Shown here one piece after another: positions 30,096 to 37,383 of a stretch of DNA of 46,923 bases. Positions within the stretch are counted from its first letter, which is position 1. The number at the start of each line of letters is the position of its first letter. A program made the translations under genes and the position numbers. Source of the stretch: an uncultured Bacilli bacterium (GTDB lineage: Bacteria; Bacillota_I; Bacilli_A; RF39; UBA660); assembly GCA_934167935.1 (NCBI GenBank), contig CAKPMH010000006.1, positions 1 through 46,923 on the forward strand. Direction: 5' to 3'. A model generated the notes under the pieces. That model ran no database searches. It saw nothing but the letters and a program-made list of their open reading frames with translations, and was not told the origin of the DNA.

Positions 30096-31388
30096 ATGGA
30101 GAAGAAGTTTAGAATTATAAGTATCTTATTTATAATAGGATGTTTTATTTATTATGGGGGAAGATTTGGATATTATTATATGAAATATAATAAAAAATCT
30201 AGTAATACAGAAGAAAATGAAGTACTTGCTGTTACAATTCAAAAACAAGGAATTGTAAGTAGTGGAGATGGTCTTTATAATAATAGTGGTGAACTAATTT
30301 ATAAGGGTAAAAATGTTAACAATTATTTATCTTACTCTAATATTTTATGGCGTATTGTAAAAGTTAATAGTGATAATTCAATTGTTTTAGTAACAGATAG
30401 TAAGATTAATGATTTAGCTTATGGTGTATCAAATAGTACTTATTTAAAATCAAATATTAATGATTATTTAAATAAAAGTTTAGAAAATACAGGAATATTT
30501 GAGACAATATTAAATAATAAAGAAAAATTATTGACTAAAAATACTTTGTGTTTAGATGATGTTAATAATATAAAAAAGATAACTTGTAAAAATAAAGATA
30601 CAAATATGTATGTTAGTTTATTAAGCGTTAGTGATTATTTAAATAGTAAAAATAGTGATAGTTATATTAATAATGTTGATACGTTATGGCTTTATAATAA
30701 AACTAGTGATAATAAAGCTTGGTATATAAATAATGGTAAATTACTTAAGGATTCACCACTTAATATGCATGGAGTAAAAGCTGTTATTACTTTAAAAAAT
30801 ACTATAGGTAGTATATCTGGAGATGGATCTTTAAATAATCCTTATAAAATAGAAAAAGATGATAATGAAGTTTCATTTAATAAATATGTTAAATTAGGTA
30901 ATGATTTATATACTATAAATGATATTAATTCATCTAGTATTAAACTTGTTTCAACGACTTTAATTAATGATATAACTTCTAGAAGTATTAATTATTATAA
31001 TAAAAATTTTGATTCTAAAGTTACATCATCTATAGCTTATTATTTAAATAATAAATATTATAATAGTTTATCATATAAAAATATTTTAACTGATTGTACT
31101 TTTTATACAGGTGATTATAATAAATTAACAAATTATGATTATAAAAATATCTATAAAGGGAAAGTTATATCTAAAGTTGGATTATTATCAATTGCTGATT
31201 TAAACTTAAATAATAATTTAACCGATTATTTTACTTTAAATAAATTAGATAATAAAATTTATTATGTAAAAAATAATAATACAAATATTTCTTCAATTAA
31301 TAAAATACGAACTAGTATTTGTATAGATAAAAATACTAAATTAAAAGGTAATGGAACAAAAACAAATCCATTCGAATTAGAGGTGTAG
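30096..31388 (+). CDS. Membrane-anchored protein with two DUF6273/lectin-like domains
   Basis: The 430 residues have one N-terminal membrane helix (about 7-29) and then an extracellular part. Two domain copies can be traced by shared endings: VKAVITLKNTI...GDGSLNNPYKIE (around 240-275) and IRTSICIDKNTK...GNGTKTNPFELE (the C-terminus). Each starts with a W/D-RIVKVNSDN-type strand (ILWRIVKVNSDNS; LYTINDINSSS). The same layout closes the prepilin adhesin at 32504, so these are related display domains, here AT-rich and without variation. Exact ligand unknown. Two cysteines (CLDDVNNIKKITC) may bridge. It is two bases from the next gene, so it is co-transcribed. Confidence 0.7.
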   Translation: MEKKFRIISILFIIGCFIYYGGRFGYYYMKYNKKSSNTEENEVLAVTIQKQGIVSSGDGLYNNSGELIYKGKNVNNYLSYSNILWRIVKVNSDNSIVLVTDSKINDLAYGVSNSTYLKSNINDYLNKSLENTGIFETILNNKEKLLTKNTLCLDDVNNIKKITCKNKDTNMYVSLLSVSDYLNSKNSDSYINNVDTLWLYNKTSDNKAWYINNGKLLKDSPLNMHGVKAVITLKNTIGSISGDGSLNNPYKIEKDDNEVSFNKYVKLGNDLYTINDINSSSIKLVSTTLINDITSRSINYYNKNFDSKVTSSIAYYLNNKYYNSLSYKNILTDCTFYTGDYNKLTNYDYKNIYKGKVISKVGLLSIADLNLNNNLTDYFTLNKLDNKIYYVKNNNTNISSINKIRTSICIDKNTKLKGNGTKTNPFELEV

Positions 31389-31389
31389 T

Positions 31390-32406
31390 ATGAAGGAAAA
31401 AAGAATAAAAAAGAAATCAACGTATTTTATTATTTTATTAGATATTTTAGTAGTAGCATGCTTTTTTCTAGCATATGGACCAATTGGGTATTTTAGAAAT
31501 TTATTTGTAAATACAGCTTTAAAAACTATGAATCATAAATATTTTGCTTATGTTTTATATAGTGAAGCAACTGTTGAACATATAAAAAATAGTAATTATT
31601 TTGTAAGAATAAGTGATACAACAGATATTAATGATATAGTGATTGATACAAAAGAAAAAAATACATATGATAATGAATATGATAAAGCCATATTAACTCG
31701 TGATAATAAAAATGATGATTATAAGGTCTTAAATATTAAAGTAGGAAGCGCTAATGCACATTTAGTTGCAATATATGATCCTTCTAAAGTACACTTGATA
31801 AGCAAAGAACAACTTGGTACACAATATGGTGAGAGAGTTATTACTATGTGTAAGAGAAATAAAGGTAAGGTTTGTATTAATGGTGGAGGATTTGTTGATA
31901 AAGGATATGGTAGTGGAATACCAAATGGTTATGTTGTAAAGAATGGTAAAATTATATGGTCTGACGGATATAATTCTAAAGCAGAACTTATTGGATTTAC
32001 ATATGATAATAAATTACTTTTAACAACTGATTCAGCAGAAAATGCTATTAAAAATAAAAACTTAAGAGATGCACTTGAATTTGGACCTTTCTTAATCGTT
32101 AATGGAAAACCTCTTGAAATAGTTGGTGATCCTTGGGGAAAGGCTCCAAGAGTTGCAATTGCTCAAAGAAAAGATGGAGTTGTTCTATTCTTAGTTGTTG
32201 ATGGAGAAAATTATTTGTTTGGAGCATCACTTAAAGATATGATAGAAACTTTACAAAAATATGGTGCATATAATGCTGCTAATTTAGATGGTGGTACTAG
32301 TGCAACTTTAATAATAAATAATGAACTTGTAAATAATCCAGCAGGTGGTGCAAAAGAAACTGGTGGAAGATATGTAATTACTGGATGGGGATTACTTTCA
32401 AATTAG
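31390..32406 (+). CDS. Membrane-anchored phosphodiester glycosidase (NAGPA family)
   Basis: The 338 residues have a basic N-terminus, one transmembrane segment (about 12-30) and an extracellular NAGPA-type domain. Family hallmarks are CINGGGFVDKGYGSGIPNGYVVKNG, PRVAIAQRKDGVVLFLVVDG and NAANLDGGTSATLI. The family includes the mammalian uncovering enzyme and bacterial enzymes that cleave sugar-phosphate diesters, with possible action on teichoic acid or exopolysaccharide. The substrate here is unknown. The signal anchor indicates an outward-facing protein. It is co-transcribed with the upstream surface protein and ended by the terminator at 32405. Confidence 0.85.
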   Translation: MKEKRIKKKSTYFIILLDILVVACFFLAYGPIGYFRNLFVNTALKTMNHKYFAYVLYSEATVEHIKNSNYFVRISDTTDINDIVIDTKEKNTYDNEYDKAILTRDNKNDDYKVLNIKVGSANAHLVAIYDPSKVHLISKEQLGTQYGERVITMCKRNKGKVCINGGGFVDKGYGSGIPNGYVVKNGKIIWSDGYNSKAELIGFTYDNKLLLTTDSAENAIKNKNLRDALEFGPFLIVNGKPLEIVGDPWGKAPRVAIAQRKDGVVLFLVVDGENYLFGASLKDMIETLQKYGAYNAANLDGGTSATLIINNELVNNPAGGAKETGGRYVITGWGLLSN

Positions 32407-32426
32407 AACACAATGTGTTCTTTTTT
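32405..32426 (+). terminator. Intrinsic terminator, copy 1 of a duplicated palindrome
   Basis: The perfect inverted repeat GAACACAATGTGTTC is followed by TTTTTT. Twenty bases (32405-32424) are identical to those at 34963-34982 behind the lipoprotein gene, so the prepilin-lipoprotein unit is bracketed by the same element. Confidence 0.8.
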
Positions 32427-32427
32427 C

Positions 32428-32456
32428 TTTACAAAATAATTAATATGTTGTATTAT
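32428..32456 (+). promoter_or_regulatory. Promoter of the prepilin adhesin gene
   Basis: TTTACA (32428-32433), 17-base spacer, TATTAT (32451-32456), directly after the terminator. The leader before ATG 32504 is about 40 nt. Confidence 0.7.
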
Positions 32457-32503
32457 TTATACAGAATAGAATTAGGATAGATTTTAGTAGAAGGATGTGT
32501 AAT

Positions 32504-34438
32504 ATGGTAGCTAAGTATAAAAATAGAAGTATTTTAGATAATGTCAGTAAAAAAGGTTTTACATTAATAGAACTTTTGGCGGTAATAGTAATACTTGCAG
32601 TAATAGCTTTGATTGCAACACCAATCATATTAAATATGATAAATAGTGCTAGAAAAAGTTCTGCAGTAGATTCAGCATATGGATATATAAAGGCAGTTGA
32701 ATATAGTAATTCAATGAATATGCTAGATAAAGAAAAATATCCGTTGATAGAGGATGGAAATGATATAGATATTACTAAAATAAGTGATAAAGTAAATTTA
32801 AAGGGAACAAAACCAACAGGTGGAATAATAACAATAGAAAAAGGAATTGTAAAAAAGGCAGATTTATGCATAGATGGATATAGTATAAAGTATGCATTGG
32901 ATAAGGCAGAAGTTAGTGGAACTTGTACAAAAGGAGCAATAAAAAAGCAAGGAAAAATAGTATTATCAAGTACAAATGGAGCATATACATATCCAGAAAG
33001 TAAAACAATAGAAGTAGTAGAAAATTTAAGTAATGGGAAATTAATATGTGAATCAGATAATGAAAAGGTTGCAACTTGTAAGGTAACAGAAAATACGATA
33101 ACAATAACATCTGGAAAAGAGGAAGGTGAAGCAACATTAACAATTAAATCAGAAGAAACCGATGAATATACAGAGGGAAAAGTAGTATATGTAGCGATTA
33201 CATCAAAGGGATTATTAAGTGTAACAGCAAGTGATTATGTAGGTGAATATGATGGATTATCTCATGGAATCGTAGTAACAAGTAGTGGATCAATAATAAA
33301 ATATGGAACAAGTGATGGAACATATGATTTAGATGAAAGTCCAAAGTATATAGATGCTGGAACGTATAAAGTTTATTATGAAGTAAGTCGTGAAGGATAT
33401 AAAACAGTAACAGGTAGTAAAACAATAACAATAAATAAAAAAGAAGGAACATTAACAATATCAGAAACAAGTGGAACAATATTTAAAGGACTAACTACAA
33501 CAATTACAGCAAGCAATGCATCAGGAAATCTAAGTTGTTCAACAAGTAATTCTAAAGTAGCAACATGTTCAGTAAAAGATACAACAATAACAATAAATGG
33601 CTTAGAAATTGGAACTGCCATTATAACAATAACGTCAAATGCTTCAAAAAATTATAATACTAAAAACAAAACATATAATTTGAATGTAAAACAATCAGTT
33701 TTTTCGGAAAGTGTAAAATTAGGAGATTATATAAAAATGACACCAACATCTACAAGTTATACAACGGATACAAGTAAAACAGGATATACAAGTACGCAAA
33801 CAATAAATCCAAGTGAACTTGATATGTGGCGAGTAATAAAAGTAAATAGTGATGGAACAATAGAAGTAGTATCAGAAAATATATCAAGTACGTCTGTGTA
33901 TTTTAGAGGACAGGTAGGATATAAAAATTTAGTAGGATATTTAAATGTACTAGCAAATCAATATCAAAACAGTAAATATACAATAAAAGCAAGACATATG
34001 GGATATAATGGACAAACAGAATATTTGACAGATACAGCAAGTACAGTAGATTCGGCAGCAACAACGCCACCATGGACGTGTTCTACAGGAGGTAGTTGTA
34101 ATCCGGTAGAAAGTAAAGGAGGAGGGGATACTTTATATCAAAATGATGTTAATTTAGTAAATAATGCATTAAATACTTTAGTTTCAAAAACAAAAAAAGG
34201 AACTGCAGATTATTATTGGTTAGCAAATCGCTATTATGGCTATTACGGTAACTGGAACTATTACGGGCGTAGCATAGACACTAGCGGCAGTGTGCGCAGC
34301 AGCAGCTTGTATTACTATAGCAGTGGCTTTCGCGTGGGCAATGACAGTAATCGTCTCCGCCCTATACTCACTCTGAAATCTGGAATCAGTTATACCTCAG
34401 CACTCGGAACAAGTGATGATCCATTTGTATTAAGTTAA
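32504..34438 (+). CDS. Prepilin-type adhesin with hypervariable-type C-terminal domain
   Basis: A 644-residue protein with a class III prepilin signal: cleavage expected at Gly18/Phe19, Glu23 at +5, hydrophobic helix to about residue 45. Two or three Ig/Big-like beta domains follow (about 145-400; KVATCKVTENTITI and KVATCSVKDTTITI are equivalent strands in two of them), with an MBG/Rib-like module between (EYDGLSHGIVVT...DAGTYKVYYEV). Residues ~405-644 form a C-terminal lectin-like display domain (MWRVIKVNSDGTIEVV...YYWLANRYYG...GFRVGNDSNRLRPILTLKSG). From codon 576 the base composition jumps to about 50% GC, and codons end almost only in C/T. This fits the variable region of a diversity-generating retroelement. 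I start at ATG 32504 (AAGGA at 32491), not 32495. It is probably exposed at the tip of a pseudopilus; ligand unknown. Confidence 0.85.
   Translation: MVAKYKNRSILDNVSKKGFTLIELLAVIVILAVIALIATPIILNMINSARKSSAVDSAYGYIKAVEYSNSMNMLDKEKYPLIEDGNDIDITKISDKVNLKGTKPTGGIITIEKGIVKKADLCIDGYSIKYALDKAEVSGTCTKGAIKKQGKIVLSSTNGAYTYPESKTIEVVENLSNGKLICESDNEKVATCKVTENTITITSGKEEGEATLTIKSEETDEYTEGKVVYVAITSKGLLSVTASDYVGEYDGLSHGIVVTSSGSIIKYGTSDGTYDLDESPKYIDAGTYKVYYEVSREGYKTVTGSKTITINKKEGTLTISETSGTIFKGLTTTITASNASGNLSCSTSNSKVATCSVKDTTITINGLEIGTAIITITSNASKNYNTKNKTYNLNVKQSVFSESVKLGDYIKMTPTSTSYTTDTSKTGYTSTQTINPSELDMWRVIKVNSDGTIEVVSENISSTSVYFRGQVGYKNLVGYLNVLANQYQNSKYTIKARHMGYNGQTEYLTDTASTVDSAATTPPWTCSTGGSCNPVESKGGGDTLYQNDVNLVNNALNTLVSKTKKGTADYYWLANRYYGYYGNWNYYGRSIDTSGSVRSSSLYYYSSGFRVGNDSNRLRPILTLKSGISYTSALGTSDDPFVLS
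34228..34438 (+). other. Candidate DGR variable region (GC-rich, NNC/NNT codons)
   Basis: By counting, 34261-34380 holds 62 G/C in 120 bases, against roughly a quarter to a third nearby. Of the 45 codons from CGC at 34229 to CCT at 34361-34363, 39 end in C or T; the upstream part of the same gene favours A-ending codons. Tyr, Ser, Asn, Gly and Arg dominate, the outcome of randomising AAC/AAT/GGC-type codons at adenines. The 3' part (CGTCTCCGCCCTATACTCAC, 34352-34371) would be the conserved initiation-of-homing side. No template repeat or reverse transcriptase is in the window, so this is an inference. Confidence 0.6.
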
Positions 34439-34491
34439 TTAGGGGGTGAGTAACGGTCAAGGACAGCCTAAGGGTGTTCCTGACCAGCCAT
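34439..34491 (+). other. GC-rich hairpin after the prepilin stop
   Basis: GGTCA (34455-34459)/TGACC (34481-34485) is extended by GGA, CA and CC pairings with one bulge per strand and a G-G mismatch, loop TAA. The first 50 bases after the stop are 58% GC. No T-run follows, so it is not a terminator. Hairpins behind the variable region are part of homing-target recognition in known DGRs. Confidence 0.55.
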
Positions 34492-34542
34492 TCAAAATTA
34501 AAAATAAAAAATTCAAAATAATAAAAGAAAGAAGGAAAAAAT

Positions 34543-34935
34543 ATGAAAAAGATAGTAACAATTTTAGTTGCAATGTTATTAGTAACAGGACTAATAACAG
34601 GATGTGGATGTAAGAAAAAAACAAAAGAAGATAATAATAAAGCAAATATTAAAGGAGATAAAGTAATAGAAGATCAAATATTTGAAGGATTAGAATTTGT
34701 AAATGTAGGAGCAAGCAATAATATAGTAAAAACAGTAGTAATAAATAATACAGGAGCTACATATGAAGGTTCTAAATTCAAAATGAAAATAATGGATAAA
34801 GAAGGAAATGTTTTAAAAGAAGTAGAAGATGAAGTAAAAGAGTCTATGGAAACTGGAACAACAAAAAATATAGAAACAAAAGTAGATATTGATTTATCTA
34901 AAGCAGGAAGTATAGAATATAGTATAGTAAAGTAA
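34543..34935 (+). CDS. Small lipoprotein
   Basis: The 130 residues start with a clear type II signal (MKKIVTILVAMLLVTG) and lipobox LITGC, so Cys21 would be lipidated and the protein held on the outer face of the membrane. The mature part is a single beta-rich domain (FVNVGASNNIVKTVVINNTG..., KMKIMDKEGNVLKEVEDEV) resembling FxLYD/DUF-type Ig-like lipoprotein domains that act in the envelope; the specific role is unknown. It lies 104 bases behind the prepilin adhesin with no terminator between, so it is probably co-transcribed and may be its partner. AAGAAGGA is a good ribosome site. Confidence 0.85.
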   Translation: MKKIVTILVAMLLVTGLITGCGCKKKTKEDNNKANIKGDKVIEDQIFEGLEFVNVGASNNIVKTVVINNTGATYEGSKFKMKIMDKEGNVLKEVEDEVKESMETGTTKNIETKVDIDLSKAGSIEYSIVK

Positions 34936-34962
34936 AATATTTGATTTATTATTTTTTAAGAG

Positions 34963-34986
34963 AGAACACAATGTGTTCTTTTCTTT
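34963..34986 (+). terminator. Intrinsic terminator, copy 2 of a duplicated palindrome
   Basis: The same GAACACAATGTGTTC palindrome as at 32405, followed by TTTTC. It ends the prepilin-lipoprotein unit. Confidence 0.75.
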
Positions 34987-35020
34987 TATTTTTTGATATA
35001 ATGTAATAGGAGGTTATTCT

Positions 35021-36541
35021 ATGAAAAAAATAATTGATATTGCTAATAATCTTAATATAAAAGATATAGAAACTTATGGTAATTATAAAGCTAAAATAAA
35101 TTATGATTATAAAAATAATAATAAAAATGGAAAATTAATACTTGTAACTTCTACTAACCCAACACCATTTGGAGAAGGTAAAACAACATTATCAATAGGT
35201 TTATCTGATTCTTTAAATAAACTTGGTAAAAAATCTATTGCAGCTTTAAGAGAACCATCTTTAGGACCTGTATTTGGAAGTAAAGGTGGAGCATGTGGTG
35301 GTGGACTTGCAAAAGTAGAACCAGAGCTTGATATAAATCTTCATTTTAATGGTGATTTTCATGCAATAGAAAGTGCTAATAATTTAATATGCTCTATAAT
35401 AGATAATCATATATATCAAGGAAATGAACTTAAAATAGATAAAGTGGTTTTTAATAGATGTTTAGATATAAATGATAGAGCACTTAGAACAATTAATTTA
35501 AGTAATAGAATAGAACATTTTAATATAACACCAGCAAGTGAAATAATGGCTATACTATGCTTATCAAAAGATATTTATGATTTAAAAAATAGAATATCTA
35601 ATATAATAGTTGGTTATACAAAAGAAGAAAAGAAAATTTATGTAAAAGATTTAAAATGTGAGGATGCTGTAACAATATTACTTAAAGATGCTATAAAACC
35701 AAATTTGGTTCAAAGTTTATATAATAATCCTGTTATAATGCATGGTGGACCATTTGCTAATATAGCACATGGATGTAGTAGTATTATTGGAACACTTACA
35801 TCTTTAAAACTAGCTTCTTATGTTGTAACAGAAGCTGGATTTGGTAGTGATATGGGAGCTTTAAAATTTTTTGATATAAAATGTAGACTTAATAATATAT
35901 ATCCTGATGTAGTAATTATAAATGCTACTATTAAAAGTTTAAAATATAATGGAGATAATTCTTTAGAAAAAGGAATAGAAAACTTAAGATTTCATATAAA
36001 AAATATGCAAAAATTTAATGATAATGTAATAGTATCATTAAATAAATTTGATGATGATTTAGAAAGTGAAATTGAGTATGTTAAATCTTTTGTAGAAAAA
36101 TTAAATGTTAAATTTGTAATTTCAACAATGTATGAAGATGGTGATACAGGTTGTATAGAACTTGCTAAAATAATATTGAATTTAAAAAATACAAAAAAAT
36201 ATTATTTATATGATTTAACTGATACATTAGAAGAAAAAATAAAAAAAGTATGTAATCATTTAGGGTGCAATAAAATTACTTATAGTAATAATGCATTAAA
36301 TAAATTAAAGAAAATAAAAGAAAATTATCCAATTTGTATTGCTAAGACACCTTTTTCTATAACCGATGATAAAAATATTTTGGGATATCCTAAAGATTTT
36401 GAAATGAAGGTAACAGATATAAAAATATTAAATGGAGCAGAGTTAATAGTAGTTTATATGGGAAATATCTTAACAATGCCAGGACTTACTAAAAATGCTA
36501 ATTACTTAAATATGAATATAAACGATATCATCAGTAAATAA
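35021..36541 (+). CDS. fhs: Formate--tetrahydrofolate ligase
   Basis: The enzyme makes 10-formyl-THF from formate, THF and ATP, feeding purine and fMet-tRNA synthesis. Diagnostic blocks are NPTPFGEGKTT (about 46-56), ALREPSLGPVFGSKGGACGGG, DINLHFNGDFHAIESANNL, VVTEAGFGSDMGALKFFDIKC and TMPGLTKNANYLNMNI. At 506 residues it is about 50 shorter than the usual 555-560. The parts that are lost lie between conserved blocks and not at the ends, so it is probably active. The ribosome site TAGGAGGT is strong. A hairpin with T-run lies over its stop codon, before the SDR gene. Confidence 0.93.
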   Translation: MKKIIDIANNLNIKDIETYGNYKAKINYDYKNNNKNGKLILVTSTNPTPFGEGKTTLSIGLSDSLNKLGKKSIAALREPSLGPVFGSKGGACGGGLAKVEPELDINLHFNGDFHAIESANNLICSIIDNHIYQGNELKIDKVVFNRCLDINDRALRTINLSNRIEHFNITPASEIMAILCLSKDIYDLKNRISNIIVGYTKEEKKIYVKDLKCEDAVTILLKDAIKPNLVQSLYNNPVIMHGGPFANIAHGCSSIIGTLTSLKLASYVVTEAGFGSDMGALKFFDIKCRLNNIYPDVVIINATIKSLKYNGDNSLEKGIENLRFHIKNMQKFNDNVIVSLNKFDDDLESEIEYVKSFVEKLNVKFVISTMYEDGDTGCIELAKIILNLKNTKKYYLYDLTDTLEEKIKKVCNHLGCNKITYSNNALNKLKKIKENYPICIAKTPFSITDDKNILGYPKDFEMKVTDIKILNGAELIVVYMGNILTMPGLTKNANYLNMNINDIISK

Positions 36542-36559
36542 TAATACTGGTGATTTTTT
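36527..36559 (+). terminator. Terminator-like hairpin between fhs and SDR gene
   Basis: ATCATCAGTA (36527-36536) pairs with TACTGGTGAT (36545-36554, one G-T pair) and TTTTT follows. The right arm also contains the SDR gene's ribosome site (GGTGAT), so folding could reduce both read-through and translation. Confidence 0.6.
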
Positions 36560-37330
36560 ATGAAAAAAATATTAATAACAGGAGCTTATTCTGGAATAAT
36601 GAGAGAATTAATAAAAAAAATCAAAAACAAATATTTTATCTATGTAACAGTTCATACAGAAAACGAACTTAAAAATATAAAAGAATATTATAAAAAGGAA
36701 AAAAATATCGAATGTTTAAAATTAGATATAAAAAACGATTTAGATATAGAAAAAATAAATAAATTAGATATAGATGTATTTATATCTAATGCAGCAGTTG
36801 GATATGGTGGAAGCATTATTAATATGGATATTAATAAAATAAAGGAAAATTATGAAGTAAATGTTTTTAGAAATTTTTATTTAATTCAAAAAATATTAGA
36901 AAAGATGAATCAAAAAAATAAAGGTAAAATAATAATAATGGCATCTCTTGCAGGCATAATTCCAATTCCTTTTTTAGGATCTTATTCATCTACTAAAGCA
37001 AGTATTATTAAATTAAGCGAATGCTTAAATAAAGAACTTAAAATACTTAATAGTAATGTTAAAATAGCTTTAATAGAACCTGGAATGTATAAAACAGGAT
37101 TTAATAAGTATATGTTTGATAATAAATATGATAGTAATTTCGATAATTTATTTAAAGAAGAATTAGAATTAATTCGTTTAAGAGAAAATTTACTAATGTT
37201 TTTTTTAGAAAAAAAGAATTTAAGAAGTATTGTAAATAAAATAGAAAAAGCAATAGAAAATGATAAATTTTTGTATAGGGCACCTCTATTGCAAAGTGTA
37301 GCAACTAAAATATATAATATATTAAATTAG
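36560..37330 (+). CDS. Short-chain dehydrogenase/reductase
   Basis: The 256 residues form a Rossmann-fold SDR. The cofactor loop is TGAYSGIMREL: the third Gly of the usual TGxxxGIG is Met14, a notable change. The structural NAAV block, Ser129 and the active-site pair Tyr142/Lys146 (SYSSTK) are present. A C-terminal extension rich in Arg/Leu and ending in IYNILN is unlike classical fatty-acid reductases. Substrate unknown; sequence style resembles DltE-like/short-chain oxidoreductases of Firmicutes. It follows fhs after the hairpin at 36527 and is closed by its own terminator. Confidence 0.85.
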   Translation: MKKILITGAYSGIMRELIKKIKNKYFIYVTVHTENELKNIKEYYKKEKNIECLKLDIKNDLDIEKINKLDIDVFISNAAVGYGGSIINMDINKIKENYEVNVFRNFYLIQKILEKMNQKNKGKIIIMASLAGIIPIPFLGSYSSTKASIIKLSECLNKELKILNSNVKIALIEPGMYKTGFNKYMFDNKYDSNFDNLFKEELELIRLRENLLMFFLEKKNLRSIVNKIEKAIENDKFLYRAPLLQSVATKIYNILN

Positions 37331-37354
37331 AAAACTTTAGTTTCTAATTTTTTT
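37327..37354 (+). terminator. Intrinsic terminator after SDR gene
   Basis: TTAGAAA (37327-37333) pairs with TTTCTAA (37341-37347), extended by ACT/AGT, followed by TTTTTTT. Confidence 0.75.
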
Positions 37355-37383
37355 GTGATAAAATATATATAAGTGGTGGTTAT

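Noticed and set aside
32440..32871. Minus-strand reading frame of 143 codons opposite the prepilin gene, and similar antisense frames at 13269, 33198, 33376, 37380 and 38823
   Set aside because: They are shadows of clear plus-strand genes, with no ribosome sites and low-complexity Leu/Phe/Ile translations caused by AT-rich codons.
34439..34491. Intrinsic terminator of the prepilin gene
   Set aside because: No T-run follows the hairpin on the plus strand, and no terminator separates it from the lipoprotein gene.
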